Positions 16,373 through 17,930 of a stretch of DNA of 17,930 nucleotides are shown here, one piece after another. Origin of the DNA: a candidate division SR1 bacterium. GTDB lineage: Bacteria > Patescibacteriota > Gracilibacteria > Absconditabacterales > Absconditicoccaceae. The number at the start of each line of letters is the position of its first letter. Position 1 is the stretch's first letter. The notes beneath the pieces were generated by a model, which saw nothing but the letters and a program-made list of their open reading frames with translations, ran no database searches and had not been told where the DNA came from. The position numbers and the translations under genes are program-made. The DNA lies in contig BNUE01000023.1 of NCBI GenBank assembly GCA_025997135.1, positions 1 to 17,930 on the forward strand. The letters run 5' to 3'.

Positions 16373-16774
16373 ATGAGTGACGAAATGGTAATCAGCCAGA
16401 CGAAATTATTCGTGGGATGATTAAATCGACAGATGAGAGGGTACGACCTCAGACAGGAATTTTCTCCATTTGGAGAGATCGTATTCGCAAAGGTTAATCT
16501 AGACAGAGAGACCAATAGAAGCAAAGGTTTCTGATTTGTAGAATTTGCAGATGCAGAAGGTGCATCCAAAGCTCAAAAAGAGATGGATTGAAAGGAAGTA
16601 CGAGGTAGAACTATAAAAGTAGACTTCGCAAAAGAAGACCCTACAAAAGTTTATAGACGTCCAGAAGGAGAACAAGCTCCTATCGCTACTGCTCCATCTG
16701 CTCAGCCATCAAATGATGAGACAAATGATGAGATCCCAGCTGATGAAACAGTAGTTGACGAGAACGTTTTCTAG
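16373..16774 (+). CDS. RRM-domain RNA-binding protein
   Basis: 133 aa with a single RNA recognition motif at residues 10-88. RNP2 is KLFVGGL (11-17) and RNP1 is KGFGFVEF (51-58) with the RNA-stacking aromatics. Gly54 in RNP1 and Gly16 in RNP2 are TGA. Residue 19 is CGA (16427-16429), where RRM proteins of this type have Trp (GGLNW or GNLPW). After the RRM comes a disordered Pro/Ala/Asp/Glu tail (APIATAPSAQPSNDETNDEI). Bacterial RRM proteins of this build bind single-stranded RNA and some respond to cold. AGGTG at 16368-16372 is too near ATG 16373 but 12 nt from ATG 16385, so the start is not certain. It is flanked by its own promoter and a strong terminator. Confidence 0.93.
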
Positions 16775-16815
16775 TAGGGAAAGTGGCTTGTCCCTTTCAG
16801 CGATAATGTTTATTA

Positions 16816-16854
16816 GAAAAAAGCACCCAGCAGTGGGTGCTTTTTCTTTTTTTT
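16816..16854. terminator. Bidirectional intrinsic terminator between RRM and SLH genes
   Basis: AAAAAAGCACCCA (16817-16829), loop GCAG, TGGGTGCTTTTT (16834-16845), then C and eight T. The stem is 12 bp. On the minus strand the stem is followed by TTTTTTC, so it can end both the RRM and the converging SLH transcript. Confidence 0.93.
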
Positions 16855-16890
16855 ATTTGTATTAACGGAGTTGTTTATCATTCATGTTTT

Positions 16891-17930
16891 TTACCGTGTC
16901 CATTTTTGTAAAAGAAGTTTTGCAGAACCAGAAATAAGTGGTTTTGAACTATATTTCGCTGCATTTATAAATATGCTTTTGAGGAGGGTTAGATTTGCTG
17001 TATAATTTGCGGATTTTGATCTAGAAAGTAATTGATCCACGAGATTATAAAGCTGATTTGTACGTGTATTCAGCTCAGAGCTAGGAATATTTCTTTCATC
17101 AGAGTTTAGATTCAGATTTATTCAGTCTAAGTCATTAGTGAATACACTATTAGACGGGATATTAAAAGTTGTTTTGGCTCATTTATCTAGGTCTAATAAG
17201 TGTGCTCTATACATTTCCAAGAATATTTGTCATTTTGTTTCAGAGAGATTAGCGTTAGTATTTGATATTATTCATCTTTGATTGAGTGCTGATATGTGAG
17301 CGGCAGACCGATTTGGCACAGCCATATTGTATGTTTTGCCAAAGAAAAGTCTGGAAAGTACAGTAGCAGCCTCAGCTCTAGATACTATTTTATTTGGTAG
17401 AAAGTCTTTCATTACTCATGTTGGATTAGCTCCATTCTGTCCCATTAGACCGAGCTGACAGGAAGCGATCATCGAAGAATACAGGGATGAAGACTTATAT
17501 CAGGCAATACTAGATACGAAGTTAGAACAATCTTTATTTGAGTCAGGTGATTTGCCTAGTACATTGATTGCATAATCTGAGATCATCTGTGCAAAATTAG
17601 CTCTAGTGATAGGATTGAATAGTCATGCTTTGGTTATATCTGACTGATCAGTCAATCAATATAGATATGCGAATAGATGAGCGTCTTGTAATTCTTTTGA
17701 GTATTGTGTGGTGGTTGAGTTATTAGAATTGGTGTTTCAGTTATTTGATGGATAATTTATCGGTGGAACATATCATGGATAAGTAGGTGTATTTGAATTA
17801 GGAGATCAGCACTGTCTATCATAATACGAACTAGAATAATCTCAGTTTGGACAGCTATCCATCGACATTCCTCAGCCTCATCAACCTCATCATCAGACCC
17901 AAGACGGAGGTGAAGGTGGAGTAGGTGTAT
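16891..17930 (-). CDS. SLH-like surface protein, C-terminal part (partial, N-terminus outside window)
   Basis: 345 codons visible, running off the right edge. The visible part opens with a Pro/Thr/Ser segment and a run of nine glycines (17869-17895), six of them TGA, then a Ser/Asn/Thr/Pro-rich linker. An S-layer-homology-like region follows: FNPITRANFAQMISDYAINV, then DCSNFVSSIAGYKSS, MIASCQLGLMGQNG, KDFLPNKIVSRAEAATVLSR and LFFG. The PITRA and VSRAEAATVLSR repeats are the hallmarks. Similar proteins are attached to the cell surface. CGG at 17308-17310 (VPN-x-SAAHISAL) sits where an aromatic is common in this repeat. The low-complexity linker suggests an extended stalk. The signal peptide, if any, lies outside. 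Confidence 0.8.

Noticed and set aside
203..17930. Genes look like pseudogenes broken by many stop codons under the standard code
   Set aside because: The breaks are exclusively TGA, fall on conserved glycines, and no TAA or TAG interrupts the reconstructed frames.
1..17930. CRISPR array, insertion sequence, prophage or attachment sites
   Set aside because: No regularly spaced repeats, transposase or integrase motifs, or phage structural genes were found in either code.

Overview
The window comes from a bacterium with a non-standard genetic code, most likely the candidate phylum Absconditabacteria (SR1; order Absconditabacterales). Read with the standard code, nearly every gene breaks into short pieces. 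Read with UGA as glycine (translation table 25), they become full-length, recognisable proteins: polynucleotide phosphorylase, Obg, SecY, uL15, MiaA, TrmD, methionine aminopeptidase, rubrerythrin, SufB/D-like, a glycosyltransferase and an SLH-like protein. The in-frame TGAs fall on family-invariant glycines such as the MiaA and Obg P-loops and the TrmD glycine-rich loop. UGA=Gly alone would also fit Gracilibacteria. What points to SR1 is that CGA codons sit where tryptophan (or an aromatic) is conserved in several families, while conserved arginines use AGA, AGG, CGT or CGC. This matches the CGA/CGG-to-Trp reassignment predicted computationally for Absconditabacterales. Positions and translations below use UGA=Gly and, where stated, CGA/CGG=Trp.

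Layout. 1-1413: the start of a leftward gene with a strong promoter and Shine-Dalgarno, then three rightward genes sharing a small helical motif; the third is an NlpC/P60 cysteine peptidase. 1414-1779: a non-coding stretch richer in G+C and in inverted repeats (candidate structured RNA). 4711-1780 (leftward): rubrerythrin, trmD, a stand-alone IleRS C-terminal domain, miaA. 4806-9278 (rightward): a coiled-coil protein, pnp behind a palindrome-bearing promoter and a long leader hairpin, obg, tRNA-Ser(GGA). 11280-9292 (leftward): map and a DUF2304-GT2 fusion. 11350-13237 (rightward): rplO-secY, divergent from map, ending at a terminator. 14713-13290 (leftward): a small membrane protein, a SufB/D-like protein and an unknown protein. 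14758-15336 (rightward): an unknown gene with an uncertain start. 16215-15427 (leftward): an unknown acidic protein. 16293-16854 (rightward): an RRM RNA-binding protein with promoter and terminator. 17930-16891 (leftward): an SLH-like protein entering from the right edge.

Most of the content is housekeeping: translation and tRNA modification (trmD, miaA, IleRS domain, rplO, map, obg, tRNA-Ser), RNA turnover (pnp, RRM protein), secretion (secY), Fe-S assembly and oxidative stress (SufB/D-like, rubrerythrin), and cell envelope (GT2, SLH, NlpC/P60). Five of the promoters recognised have an exact 16-nt spacer, a sixth (for the 262-aa gene) has 17. Most genes lack a clear Shine-Dalgarno and several share a U-rich leader starting CAG-N-TTTTTAT. 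No transposase, CRISPR array or phage structural gene was seen.
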